From: Streptomyces sp. Root431
GTDB lineage: Bacteria; Actinomycetota; Actinomycetes; Streptomycetales; Streptomycetaceae
Direction of reading: 5' to 3'
Length of the DNA: 64,000 nt
NCBI RefSeq assembly: GCF_001426585.1
Contig: NZ_LMEI01000001.1
Span: 557,317 to 621,316, forward strand
Shown here: piece after piece, positions 43,185-51,447 of the stretch
How positions within the stretch are numbered: the stretch's first letter is position 1
Layout of the letters: each line of letters opens with the position of its first letter
Notes under the pieces: model-generated
Seen by the model: the letters and a program-made list of their open reading frames with translations, nothing else
What the model was told of the DNA's origin: nothing
Database searches by the model: none
Position numbers and translations under genes: made by a program

Positions 43185-44344
43185 CGCGGGACTCCGTGGA
43201 CCGTGAGGAGGGAGCGCATCCGGGCCTCGGCGAGCGCGGGGTCGGGGAACAGTCCGAGTCCGTCGGCGAGTTCGTAGGCGCGGGCGAGGTGCGGGAGCGA
43301 GCGGGCGGACTGGAGGCCGCCGACCATCGTGAAGTGGTCCTGGTGGCCCGCGAGCCAGGCCAGGAGGACGACGCCCGTCTTGTAGAAGCGGGTCGGGGCG
43401 GCGAAGAGGTGGCGGGAGAGTGCGACGGTGGGGTCGAGGATCTTGCGGAAGCCCGCGACGTCGCCGGTGTCGAGGGTCCTGACCGCCTCGGCGGCGAGCG
43501 GGGCGAGGGGGTCGAAGATCCCCAGCAGGGCGTGGCTGAAGCCCTGTTCGTCGCCGGCGATGAGCTCCGGGTAGTGGAAGTCGTCGCCCGTGTAGCAGCG
43601 GACGCCCGCCGGGAGGCGGCGGCGCAGCTCGACCTCGCGCCGCGCGTCGAGGAGGGAGACCTTGATGCCGTCGACCTTGTCGGGGTGGGCCGAGATCACT
43701 TCGAGGAAGGTCTCGGTGGCGGCGTCGAGGTCCGCCGAGCCCCAGTAGCCCTCCAGCGCCGGGTCGAACATCGGGCCGAGCCAGTGCAGGACCACCGGCT
43801 CGCTCGCCTGGCGGAGGAGGTGGCCGTACAGGTCGAGGTAGTCCTCGGGGCCTGACGCCGCCGCCGCGAGAGCGCGGGAGGCCATCAGGATGGCCTGGGA
43901 GCCGGTCTCCTCGACGAGGGCGAGCTGCTCCTCGTACGCCTGGCGGACGGTCGGCAGATCGGCGGGGGCGGTGAGTTGGTCCGTGCCGACTCCGCAGGCG
44001 ATGCGGCCGCCGACCGCCTTGGCCTCCGCCGCGCTGCGGCGGATCAGCTCGGCCGCGCCGGCCCAGTCGAGGCCCATCCCGCGCTGGGCGGTGTCCATGG
44101 CCTCGGCGACCCCGAGGCCGTGGGCCCAGAGGTGGCGGCGGAAGGCGAGGGTGGCGTCCCAGTCGACGGCGGCGGGCGAGTCGGGGGTGGTGTCGGCGTA
44201 CGGGTCGGCGACGACGTGCGCGGCGGAGAAGACCGTACGGGAGGCCAGGGCGCCGCCCGGGGGTCCGCCGGGGCGATCGCCGCGGGGCTCGGCGTGCGGC
44301 GCGTACTCCCGTACGCCTCCGCCGGCCTGCGGGAGGCGGATCAC
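43181..44344 (-). CDS. DUF993 family protein (dihydrodipicolinate synthase-like)
   Basis: This 387-aa protein has DUF993 features: DWDATLAFRRHLWAHGLGVAEAMDTAQRG, GIACGVG-type strands, VVLHWLGPMFDP and DKVDGIKVSLLD with a lysine in the position expected for a DHDPS-like Schiff base. FAAPTRFYKTGVVLLAWLAG is near the end. The family is structurally aldolase-like with no proven reaction. The GTG at 44344 overlaps the stop of the oxidoreductase gene (GTGA), and the 3' end overlaps the next start. Confidence 0.85.
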   Translation of the reverse strand: MIRLPQAGGGVREYAPHAEPRGDRPGGPPGGALASRTVFSAAHVVADPYADTTPDSPAAVDWDATLAFRRHLWAHGLGVAEAMDTAQRGMGLDWAGAAELIRRSAAEAKAVGGRIACGVGTDQLTAPADLPTVRQAYEEQLALVEETGSQAILMASRALAAAASGPEDYLDLYGHLLRQASEPVVLHWLGPMFDPALEGYWGSADLDAATETFLEVISAHPDKVDGIKVSLLDARREVELRRRLPAGVRCYTGDDFHYPELIAGDEQGFSHALLGIFDPLAPLAAEAVRTLDTGDVAGFRKILDPTVALSRHLFAAPTRFYKTGVVLLAWLAGHQDHFTMVGGLQSARSLPHLARAYELADGLGLFPDPALAEARMRSLLTVHGVPR

Positions 44345-45492
44345 AGGGAGACCTCCGGGACGTCGAAGCGGCGGCCCTCGGCGGCCGACTTCAGTCCCAG
44401 CTCGGCGAGTTGGACGCCACGGGCGCCGGCGAGCAGGTCCCAGTGGTACGGCTCGCCGAGCGCGACGTGCCGCAGGAAGAGCTCCCACTGGGCCTTGAAG
44501 CCGTTGTCGAACTCGGCGTTGTCGGGGACCTCCTGCCACTGCTCGCGGAAGGACTCGGTCGCCGGGATGTCGGGGTTCCAGACGGGCTTGGGGGTGGCCG
44601 AGCGGTGCTGGACACGGCAGTTGCGCAGGCCCGCGACGGCGGAGCCGTGGGTGCCGTCGACCTGGAACTCGACGAGCTCGTCGCGGTTGACGCGGACGGT
44701 CCAGGAGGAGTTGATCTGGGCGATCGCGCCGCCCTCCAGCTGGAAGATGCCGTACGCGGCGTCGTCGGCGGTCGCGGCGTACGGCTTGCCCTGCTCGTCC
44801 CAGCGCTGCGGGACGTGCGTGGCGACGTGCGCGGTGACGCTCGTGACCCGGCCGAAGAGCTCGTGGAGCACGTACTCCCAGTGCGGGAACATGTCGACGA
44901 CGATGCCGCCGCCGTCCTCCGAGCGGTAGTTCCAGCTGGGGCGCTGGGCGTCCTGCCAGTCGCCCTCGAAGACCCAGTAGCCGAACTCGCCGCGCACGGA
45001 CAGGATCTCGCCGAAGAAGCCGCCGTCGATGAGGCGCTTGAGCTTGAGCAGGCCGGGGAGGAAGAGCTTGTCCTGGACGACGCCGTGCTTGATGCCCTTC
45101 GCCTCGGCGAGCCGGGCGAGCTCCAGGGCGCCGGCGAGGTCGGCGGCGGTGGGCTTCTCGGTGTAGATGTGCTTTCCGGCGTCGATGGCCTTGGTGAGGG
45201 CGTCGACGCGGGCGGAGGTGACCTGGGCGTCGAAGTAGACGTCGATGGTGTCGTCGGCGAGGACGGCGTCGAGGTCGGTGGACCACTCGGTGAGGCCGTG
45301 GCGCTCGGCGAGCGCGCGCAGGGCGTGCTCGCGGCGGCCGACGAGGACGGGCTCGGGCCAGAGGGTCTCGCCGTTGCCGAGGTCGAGTCCGCCCTGCTCG
45401 CGCAGCGCGAGGATCGAGCGGACGAGGTGCTGGCGGTAGCCCATGCGTCCGGTGACGCCGTTCATGGCGATGCGGACTGTCCTGCGTGTCAC
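44341..45492 (-). CDS. Gfo/Idh/MocA family sugar oxidoreductase
   Basis: This 383-aa NAD(P)-dependent dehydrogenase has an N-terminal Rossmann fold (VRIAMNGVTGRMGYRQHL), the catalytic HIYTEKP (EKP motif) and a C-terminal alpha/beta domain with DMFPHWEYVL. It probably oxidises a sugar or cyclitol hydroxyl, giving the keto-substrate for the two downstream genes. It is the first gene of a leftward operon controlled from a LacI-type palindrome. GTG start at 45492. Confidence 0.9.
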   Translation of the reverse strand: MTRRTVRIAMNGVTGRMGYRQHLVRSILALREQGGLDLGNGETLWPEPVLVGRREHALRALAERHGLTEWSTDLDAVLADDTIDVYFDAQVTSARVDALTKAIDAGKHIYTEKPTAADLAGALELARLAEAKGIKHGVVQDKLFLPGLLKLKRLIDGGFFGEILSVRGEFGYWVFEGDWQDAQRPSWNYRSEDGGGIVVDMFPHWEYVLHELFGRVTSVTAHVATHVPQRWDEQGKPYAATADDAAYGIFQLEGGAIAQINSSWTVRVNRDELVEFQVDGTHGSAVAGLRNCRVQHRSATPKPVWNPDIPATESFREQWQEVPDNAEFDNGFKAQWELFLRHVALGEPYHWDLLAGARGVQLAELGLKSAAEGRRFDVPEVSL

Positions 45493-45528
45493 GAAATCTT
45501 CCTCTCCCCGGCAACTCCGCGCCTCTAT

Positions 45529-45542
45529 AGAAAGCGCTTTCT
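45529..45542. promoter_or_regulatory. LacI-family operator
   Basis: AGAAAGCGCTTTCT is a perfect 14-bp palindrome with the central CG-flanked GCGC typical of LacI/GalR-family sites. It lies 37 nt upstream of the oxidoreductase start and 63 nt upstream of the divergent lacI-type gene, so one site may control both. Confidence 0.82.
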
Positions 45543-45604
45543 GTCTGGGAGGAAGCTAACCTGCCGACATCACGCCGGACAAGGGCCTCGGAGGTACGCA
45601 CACG

Positions 45605-46651
45605 ATGACCGTCACCCTGGCCGACGTGGCCGCCCGCGCCCGGGTCTCCCCCGCGACCGTGTCCCGGGTCCTGAACGGCAACTACCCGGTCGCCGCCTCG
45701 ACCCGCGAGCGGGTCCTGCGGGCGGTGGACGAACTGGACTACGTCCTCAACGGCCCCGCGAGCTCGCTGGCCGCCGCCACGTCCGACCTGGTCGGCGTGC
45801 TGGTCAACGACATCGCCGACCCCTTCTTCGGGATCATGGCGAGCGCGGCGCAGAGCGCGATCGGGGAGGTCGCGTCGGGGCGGGCCGGGGGCGAGAAGCT
45901 CGCCGTCGTCTGCAACACCGGCGGCTCCCCCGAGCGCGAGCTGACCTACCTCACGCTGCTCCAGCGGCAGCGGGCCGCGGCCGTCATCCTCATGGGCGGC
46001 TCGCTGGAGGACCCGGAGCACCTGGCGGCAACGGCGGGCAAGCTGGCCAAGCTCGCGGAGGCGGGCACCCGGGTGGTGCTCTGCGGGCGGCCGCCGGTGC
46101 CGGGCGACGCGCACACGGCGGCGCTCGTCTTCGACAACCGCACCGGCGCGCGGCTCCTGACCGAGCACCTGCTCGGGCTCGGACACCGGCGCGTCGGATA
46201 CGTGGCGGGGCCGGCCGACCGGACGACGACCCGGCACCGGCTCGAAGGCCACCGTGCGGCGCTCGCGGCGGCCGGGGTCGCCGAGGGTCCGACCGTCCAC
46301 GGCCCGTACGACCGCCGGTCCGGCTACGAGGCGACCGCCGAACTCCTCGACCGCGCCCCGGACCTGACGGCGGTCGTCGCCGCCAACGACACGGTGGCCC
46401 TCGGCGTCTGCGCGGCCCTGCGGGAACGGGGCCTGTCGATCCCCGGCGACGTCTCGGTGGCGGGCTTCGACGACCTGCCCTTCTCGGTCGACGCGGTCCC
46501 GGCCCTCACGACCGTCCGCCTGCCGCTGCACGAGGCGGGCATCAGGGCGGGCCGCCTGGCGATGGGCGCGGAGGAGCCCCCGGCGGGGGGTTCGGTGACG
46601 GTCCCGGGGGAGCTGGTGGTGCGGGGGTCGACGGGGGCGCCGCGGAGGTAG
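45605..46651 (+). CDS. LacI family transcriptional repressor
   Basis: This 348-aa protein has the LacI HTH (TVTLADVAARARVSPATVSRVLNG) with hinge helix and a periplasmic-binding-protein-like effector domain (LVGVLVNDIADPFFGIMASA, ERGLSIPGDVSVAGFDDLPFS). The ATG at 45605 follows GGAGG. It is divergent from the sugar operon with the palindrome between, so it is very likely the local repressor. Confidence 0.95.
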   Translation: MTVTLADVAARARVSPATVSRVLNGNYPVAASTRERVLRAVDELDYVLNGPASSLAAATSDLVGVLVNDIADPFFGIMASAAQSAIGEVASGRAGGEKLAVVCNTGGSPERELTYLTLLQRQRAAAVILMGGSLEDPEHLAATAGKLAKLAEAGTRVVLCGRPPVPGDAHTAALVFDNRTGARLLTEHLLGLGHRRVGYVAGPADRTTTRHRLEGHRAALAAAGVAEGPTVHGPYDRRSGYEATAELLDRAPDLTAVVAANDTVALGVCAALRERGLSIPGDVSVAGFDDLPFSVDAVPALTTVRLPLHEAGIRAGRLAMGAEEPPAGGSVTVPGELVVRGSTGAPRR

Positions 46652-46858
46652 CAGCGCTGGAAGGCGTCAACCTGCCCGGCGGCTATCGGGTGGAGATCAC
46701 GGACGGGAAGATCATCCTGACCCCGGGAAGTCGATCGCGACCTGCGACAGGATCCTGCCGCGGTCGGCCGGCTGTTGATCGATCAGGACCTGACCCTCCC
46801 CCTCGAAGGGCGGGAGATCGTCGTGAAGACCGACGGATTCCCCCGCTCCGAGAGCCGA
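46652..46858 (+). pseudogene. Remnant of a Uma2-family endonuclease (DUF820)
   Basis: Just after the lacI stop, one frame reads LEGVNLPGGYRVEITDGKII then LTPGS, like the N-terminal strand of Uma2 proteins. A second frame then reads DQDLTLPLEGREIVVKTDGF and PRSES, like their C-terminal end, where KTDGFPR is common. The catalytic middle is missing and the frames differ, so this is an internally deleted, frameshifted fossil. Uma2 genes are abundant in streptomycetes. Confidence 0.65.
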
Positions 46859-46859
46859 C

Positions 46860-47423
46860 CTACTTCTCCGGCGTCAGGCCCGTCGCCGCCAGGACCGCTT
46901 CCACCGTCTCCTCGACCGTCTGGTCCGCGTTGTCGATCCAGACGCCCTCGCCGGAGAGCTCCTCGCGCATGGCCTCGTCGAGGAAGGCCCAGTTCGTCGT
47001 GAGCTTCTTGTGGCGGGCGTTGTTGCGTTCCCAGGCCTTGTCCGGGCCGGGGGCCAGGATCACCACGTGGAGCTTCGCCGCCTTCGCGTGGGCGCGGTAG
47101 AAGTCCAGGTGGGAGCGGCGTACGACCACGTCGTCGAGGACCGGCAGGAAGCCGGCCGCGGCGAAGCTGTCCGCGAGCAGGCAGGCGTTGCGGGCGCGCA
47201 GCAGGATCTGGCGGTCCGCCTCCGGGTCGCCGTCCGGGCTGGGCCAGTGGCCGCCCTGGACGATCAGCTCCTGGAGGTCGTCGACCTCGATGTGCGCGGA
47301 GCGGGCGAAGCGGGCCGCGAGGGCGGCCGCGACGGTCGACTTGCCGCTGCCCGGGATGCCGGCGAGCAGGAGGGCGACGGGCGCGGGCTCGGGAGTGTCG
47401 ACGGTGATGTGCGCGAAGGTCAT
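46860..47423 (-). CDS. P-loop kinase-like AAA family protein
   Basis: This 187-aa protein has Walker A GIPGSGKST near residue 22, an acidic ARSAHIEVDDLQELI and a lid-like ERNNARHKKL segment. The arrangement is that of small phosphotransferases of the AAA_33/zeta-toxin-like group, acting on an unknown small molecule. Its ATG overlaps the stop of the EamA gene (ATGA), so it is co-translated with an exporter. No antitoxin partner is visible, so a toxin role is not favoured. Confidence 0.75.
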   Translation of the reverse strand: MTFAHITVDTPEPAPVALLLAGIPGSGKSTVAAALAARFARSAHIEVDDLQELIVQGGHWPSPDGDPEADRQILLRARNACLLADSFAAAGFLPVLDDVVVRRSHLDFYRAHAKAAKLHVVILAPGPDKAWERNNARHKKLTTNWAFLDEAMREELSGEGVWIDNADQTVEETVEAVLAATGLTPEK

Positions 47424-48400
47424 ACGGGCCTTTCCTCGCTGGTGGGACCGGACGACGATACGGTCACGGGTTCCCGTACCGCCAGCGAATTCCCGCGCGC
47501 AGGCGCCGGGCGCGCACCCGGCGCGAAGGACGTCAGCGCCACTCCCCCGACCAGCAGCGCCGCCGCGCACCAGCGGAGCGGGCTCACGCCCTCCCCCAGG
47601 AACAGGGCGGCCGAGGACATGCCGAAGACGGGGACGAGGAGCGAGAAGGGGGCGACGGACGAGGCCGGGTAGCGGCGGAGCAGCCACCCCCAGGCGCCGA
47701 AGCCGAAGACGGTCGTGATCCAGGCGACGTAGAGGATGACGCCGACGCCCGTCCAGTCGAGTCCGCGCAGGGCCGCGAGGTCGCGCTCGGGACCTTCCAG
47801 GAGGAGGGAGAGGGCGAGGAGCGGCAGGACGGGCACGGTGCTGACCCACACCATGAAGTTGAGGGCGTCGGGCGGGGAGGCCTTGCGGGTCAGGACGTTG
47901 GACACGCCCCAGCAGGCCGCCGCCGCGATCACCAGGGCGAAGCCCGTGAGTGCCCCCGCCGCACCGTCGAACGCGCCCTCGTCGACCGCCGCGACGCCGA
48001 TGCCCGCGAGGGCGACCGCCATGCCCGCCGCCTTGAGGCGGCCGGGGCGTTCGCCGAGGGCCGCGAAGGCGAAGAGGGCGGTGAAGACCGCCTGGACCTG
48101 GAGGACCAGGGAGGAGAGCCCGGCCGGGGCGCCGAGGTCCATGCCGGTGAAGAGCAGCCCGAACTTGGCCACGCCCAGGACGAGTCCGACGCCCACGATC
48201 CACTTCCAGGCCACGGTGGGGCGGCCCACCAGGAAGACGGCCGGGAGGGCGGCGGCGAGGAAGCGGAGGGCGGAGAAGAGCAGCGGCGGGAAGTGGTCGA
48301 GGCCGATCTCGATGACGACGAAGTTGACGCCCCAGACGGCCGCGACGAGGGCGGCGAGGGCGAGATGGGCCGGGGCGAGGCGGGAGGGGGCGGGGCTCAT
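47420..48400 (-). CDS. EamA/DMT superfamily transporter
   Basis: This 326-aa protein has ten helices made of two EamA repeats (ALVAAVWGVNFVVIEIGL; VIAAAACWGVSNVLTRKA). The family exports amino acids, their derivatives or other metabolites. It is divergent from a LysR-type gene, the standard regulator-exporter layout, and is coupled by a 4-nt overlap to the P-loop kinase gene. Confidence 0.92.
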   Translation of the reverse strand: MSPAPSRLAPAHLALAALVAAVWGVNFVVIEIGLDHFPPLLFSALRFLAAALPAVFLVGRPTVAWKWIVGVGLVLGVAKFGLLFTGMDLGAPAGLSSLVLQVQAVFTALFAFAALGERPGRLKAAGMAVALAGIGVAAVDEGAFDGAAGALTGFALVIAAAACWGVSNVLTRKASPPDALNFMVWVSTVPVLPLLALSLLLEGPERDLAALRGLDWTGVGVILYVAWITTVFGFGAWGWLLRRYPASSVAPFSLLVPVFGMSSAALFLGEGVSPLRWCAAALLVGGVALTSFAPGARPAPARGNSLAVREPVTVSSSGPTSEERPV

Positions 48401-48457
48401 GTGTCGAGCATCGCGCCGGCGACCGTGTAGCACCAGCACGGGTTCCTTCATGGTGAG

Positions 48458-48474
48458 ATGAAGCAACGCTTCAT
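48458..48474. promoter_or_regulatory. LysR-type operator candidate
   Basis: ATGAAGC-AAC-GCTTCAT is a perfect 17-bp inverted repeat in the divergent EamA/lysR region. It contains the ATG that would give a longer LysR protein, which argues that the true start is the later GTG at 48500. Confidence 0.6.
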
Positions 48475-48499
48475 TCTCTCCGTCCGACGGGAGCCCCTC

Positions 48500-49417
48500 G
48501 TGCTGGACCTCGGCCGTCTGCGCGCCCTCCACGCCGTCGCCGTCCACGGCAGCGTCGGCGCCGCCGCCTCCGCCCTCGGCTACACCCCGTCCGCCGTCTC
48601 GCAGCAGATCGCGAAGCTGGAGCGGGAGACCCGTACGACCCTGCTCGAACGCAGCGGCCGCGGCATCCGCCTCACCGACGAGGCCCATCAGCTTGCCGCC
48701 ACGGCGCAGCAGTTGCTGGCCCTCGTGGAGGAGGCCGAGGTGCGGATCGAGGAGCGGCGCGGCCTGCCGTCCGGGCGGCTGACGATCGGCTGTTTCGCGA
48801 GCGCGGCGCGCGGCCTGATGCCCCGGGCGCTCGCGGAGCTGGCCCGGCGCCACCCCGACCTCGACGCCCGCCTGTCGGAGGTGGACCCGCACCTCTCGAT
48901 CGACCTGGTGGCGCGGGGCGTGATCGATCTGGCCGTGGTGCACGACTGGGACATCGCCCCGCTGCCGACGCCGCCGGGGGTCGAGCGGGCGGCCGTCGGC
49001 GACGACCTGTGCGACATCCTGGTCCACCGGGACCACCCGCTGGCGGGCCGGGAGTCGGTGCGGCGGGAGGAGCTGGCGGACGAGCGGTGGATCTCGCAGC
49101 CGCCGGGGACGGTCTGCCACACCTGGCTGACGCGGACGCTGCGGGCGACGGGGTTCGAGCCGCTGATCGCCCATCAGGCGGAGGAGAACCACACCCAGGT
49201 CGCCCTGGTGGCGGCCGGTCTGGGCATCGCGCTCGTCCCGCGGCTCGGCCGTGGCGCACTGCCGCCGGAGGTGACGCCGGTCCACCTCGACCCGGTGCCG
49301 ACGCGCCGGCTGCACGCCATGTGGAGGACGGGGGCGGCGCGGCGCCCGGCGATCCGGGAGACGGTCCGTACGCTCCAGGAACTCTGGCCCTCTGTCACCT
49401 CGACCGTCGAGGCGTAG
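48500..49417 (+). CDS. LysR family transcriptional regulator
   Basis: This protein is about 305 aa. The N-terminal HTH is LGRLRALHAVAVHGSVGAAA then LGYTPSAVSQQIAKLERETR. A two-lobed ligand-binding domain follows (TIGCFASAARGLMPRAL, AVVHDWDIAPLP, LVAAGLGIALVPRLG). The GTG at 48500 with GGGAG upstream gives the usual LysR opening, M-L-D-L-xRL. It probably controls the divergent EamA-kinase pair. Confidence 0.92.
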   Translation: MLDLGRLRALHAVAVHGSVGAAASALGYTPSAVSQQIAKLERETRTTLLERSGRGIRLTDEAHQLAATAQQLLALVEEAEVRIEERRGLPSGRLTIGCFASAARGLMPRALAELARRHPDLDARLSEVDPHLSIDLVARGVIDLAVVHDWDIAPLPTPPGVERAAVGDDLCDILVHRDHPLAGRESVRREELADERWISQPPGTVCHTWLTRTLRATGFEPLIAHQAEENHTQVALVAAGLGIALVPRLGRGALPPEVTPVHLDPVPTRRLHAMWRTGAARRPAIRETVRTLQELWPSVTSTVEA

Positions 49418-49441
49418 GAACCTCGATTCCTGCGCGGATCC

Positions 49442-49471
49442 TTGACCTGGCAGTTACTTTCGGGCTATCCG
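49442..49471 (+). promoter_or_regulatory. Probable promoter of the GH3 gene
   Basis: TTGACC (49442-49447), an 18-nt spacer and TATCCG (49466-49471) approximate a vegetative promoter, giving a leader of about 42 nt before the GTG at 49521. Confidence 0.45.
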
Positions 49472-49520
49472 TGACTCCTTGGAAGTTTCCTTCAATCTCG
49501 CACGGCCGGAAGGAGCATCA

Positions 49521-51350
49521 GTGCACCACCGCGCCCCCGCCCCCTCCCGACGCACCCTTCTCACGGTGACCGCCGCAGCCGCGGCGGCCGCCGTCACCGG
49601 CGTCACCGCCCCGGTGGCCCACGCCGAGCAGGAACGGCACGACGACAGGAAGCTCCAGCGGATCATCGACCGGATGTCCCTGGAGGAGAAGGTCGGCCAG
49701 CTCTTCGTCATGCGCGTGTACGGCCACTCCGCGACCGCCCCCGACCAGGCCGACATCGACGCCAACCTCAAGGAGATCGGCGTCCGCACCGCCGCCGAGC
49801 TGGTCGGGCGCTACCACGTCGGTGGCGTCATCTACTTCTCCTGGGCCCACAACACCCGCGACCCGCACCAGATCGCCGAGCTCTCCAACGGCATCCAGCA
49901 GGCCGGTCTCGCGCAGCCGACGCCGATCCCCCTGCTCATCTCCACCGACCAGGAGCACGGCATCGTCTGCCGGGTCGGCGAGCCGGCCACCCTGGTGCCC
50001 GGGGCGATGGCCCTCGGCGCGGGCGGCTCGCTCGCGGACGCCCGCAAGGCCGCGCAGATCGCGGGCGCCGAGCTCGCCGCCGTCGGCATCCGGCAGAACT
50101 ACGCCCCGGTCGCGGACGTCAACGTCAACCCGGCCAACCCGGTCATCGGCGTCCGCTCCTTCGGCTCCGACCCCCGGGCGGTCGCCGGCCTGGTCGCCGC
50201 CCAGGTCAAGGGCTACCAGCGGGCCGGGGTCGCGGCCACCTCCAAGCACTTCCCGGGCCACGGCGACACCGCCGTCGACAGCCACTACGGCCTGCCGACG
50301 ATCACCCACACCCGCGCCCAGTGGACCGAACTCGACGCGCCGCCCTTCGAGTCGGCGATCGACGCCGGGATCGACTCGATCATGACCGCGCACATCGTGG
50401 TGCCCGCGCTCGACCCCAGCGAGGACCCGGCGACCCTCTCCCGGCCCATCCTCACCGGCATCCTGCGCCAACAGCTCGGCTACGACGGCGTGGTGGTGAC
50501 GGACTCGCTCGGCATGGAGGGCGTGCGCACCAAGTACGGCGACGAGCGCGTCCCGGTCCTCGCGCTCAAGGCCGGCGTGGACCAGCTGCTCAACCCGCCG
50601 AACCTCGACGTGGCCTGGAAGGCCGTCCTGGCGGCGGTCAAGGGCGGCGAGCTGACGGAGGACCGGCTCGACGAATCGATCCTGCGCATCCTGCGGCTCA
50701 AGACGAAGCTGGGCCTCTTCCGGCAGCCGTACGTCACCCGCGCGGGCGTCGACCGGGTGGTCGGCACCCGCGCGCACCTCGACCGGGCCGACCGGATCGC
50801 CGAGCAGACCACGACCCTGCTCCTCAACGAGGACGGCTTCCTGCCGCTGAGCCCCGCCCGCCACGGCAAGGTCCTCGTCGTCGGCGCCGACCCGGCCTCG
50901 CCGTCCGGCACGACGGGGCCGCCCACGACGACCCTGGCGACGGCCCTCGGGGAGCTCGGGTTCACCGCGACCGCGCTCTCCACCGGGATCACCCCGACGG
51001 CCGCGAGGATCGAGGAGGCGGTGGCCGCGGCGGCCGGGCAGGACGTGGTCGTCGTGGGCACGTACAACGTCACCGCGGCCGGCCCGCAGCGCACGCTCGT
51101 CGCGCGGCTCGTCGCGAGCGGCGTCCCCGTCGTGACGATCGCGATCCGCAACCCGTACGACATCGCCCGGATCAGCGGCCAGCGGGCGACCCTCGCCGCC
51201 TACTCCTGGACCGACGTCGAACTCCGCGCCGCCGTCCGGGTCCTGGCCGGGCGGGCGCGGCCGAAGGGGCGGCTGCCCGTACCGGTGCAGAGCGCGGACG
51301 ACGCGACCGTGGTGCTGTACCCGGTGGGTCACGGCCTGTCCTACAGCTGA
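49521..51350 (+). CDS. Secreted glycoside hydrolase family 3 enzyme (beta-N-acetylhexosaminidase-like)
   Basis: This 609-aa exoenzyme has a Tat-like signal peptide (SRRTLLTVTAAAAAAAVTG). The GH3 TIM barrel has KHFPGHGDT (242-250), the NagZ-type His motif that supports an N-acetylhexosaminidase, and the nucleophile Asp328 in VVTDSLGM. A second alpha/beta domain ends at VLYPVGHGLSYS. It should release N-acetylglucosamine or glucose residues outside the cell, from chitin or peptidoglycan fragments. GTG at 49521 follows AAGGAG. Confidence 0.92.
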   Translation: MHHRAPAPSRRTLLTVTAAAAAAAVTGVTAPVAHAEQERHDDRKLQRIIDRMSLEEKVGQLFVMRVYGHSATAPDQADIDANLKEIGVRTAAELVGRYHVGGVIYFSWAHNTRDPHQIAELSNGIQQAGLAQPTPIPLLISTDQEHGIVCRVGEPATLVPGAMALGAGGSLADARKAAQIAGAELAAVGIRQNYAPVADVNVNPANPVIGVRSFGSDPRAVAGLVAAQVKGYQRAGVAATSKHFPGHGDTAVDSHYGLPTITHTRAQWTELDAPPFESAIDAGIDSIMTAHIVVPALDPSEDPATLSRPILTGILRQQLGYDGVVVTDSLGMEGVRTKYGDERVPVLALKAGVDQLLNPPNLDVAWKAVLAAVKGGELTEDRLDESILRILRLKTKLGLFRQPYVTRAGVDRVVGTRAHLDRADRIAEQTTTLLLNEDGFLPLSPARHGKVLVVGADPASPSGTTGPPTTTLATALGELGFTATALSTGITPTAARIEEAVAAAAGQDVVVVGTYNVTAAGPQRTLVARLVASGVPVVTIAIRNPYDIARISGQRATLAAYSWTDVELRAAVRVLAGRARPKGRLPVPVQSADDATVVLYPVGHGLSYS

Positions 51351-51372
51351 CACCCGAGCCGGCACGCGATAC

Positions 51373-51413
51373 GGGTGTGCCCGGCGGCCCTCAGGGGACC
51401 GCCGGGCACACCC
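51373..51413. terminator. Bidirectional terminator, 15-bp perfect stem
   Basis: GGGTGTGCCCGGCGG (51373-51387) pairs with 51399-51413 around an 11-nt loop. It lies between converging GH3 and S37 genes. Confidence 0.82.
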
Positions 51414-51447
51414 GCGCGTACGGACAGGAGAGTGACGTACAGGAGAG

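Noticed and set aside
44341..45492. Inositol 2-dehydrogenase IolG
   Set aside because: It is in the right family, but it sits in a separate LacI-controlled operon with DUF993, so the substrate cannot be assigned.
46860..47423. Zeta-type toxin of a toxin-antitoxin system
   Set aside because: There is no antitoxin partner, and it is translationally coupled to an EamA exporter.
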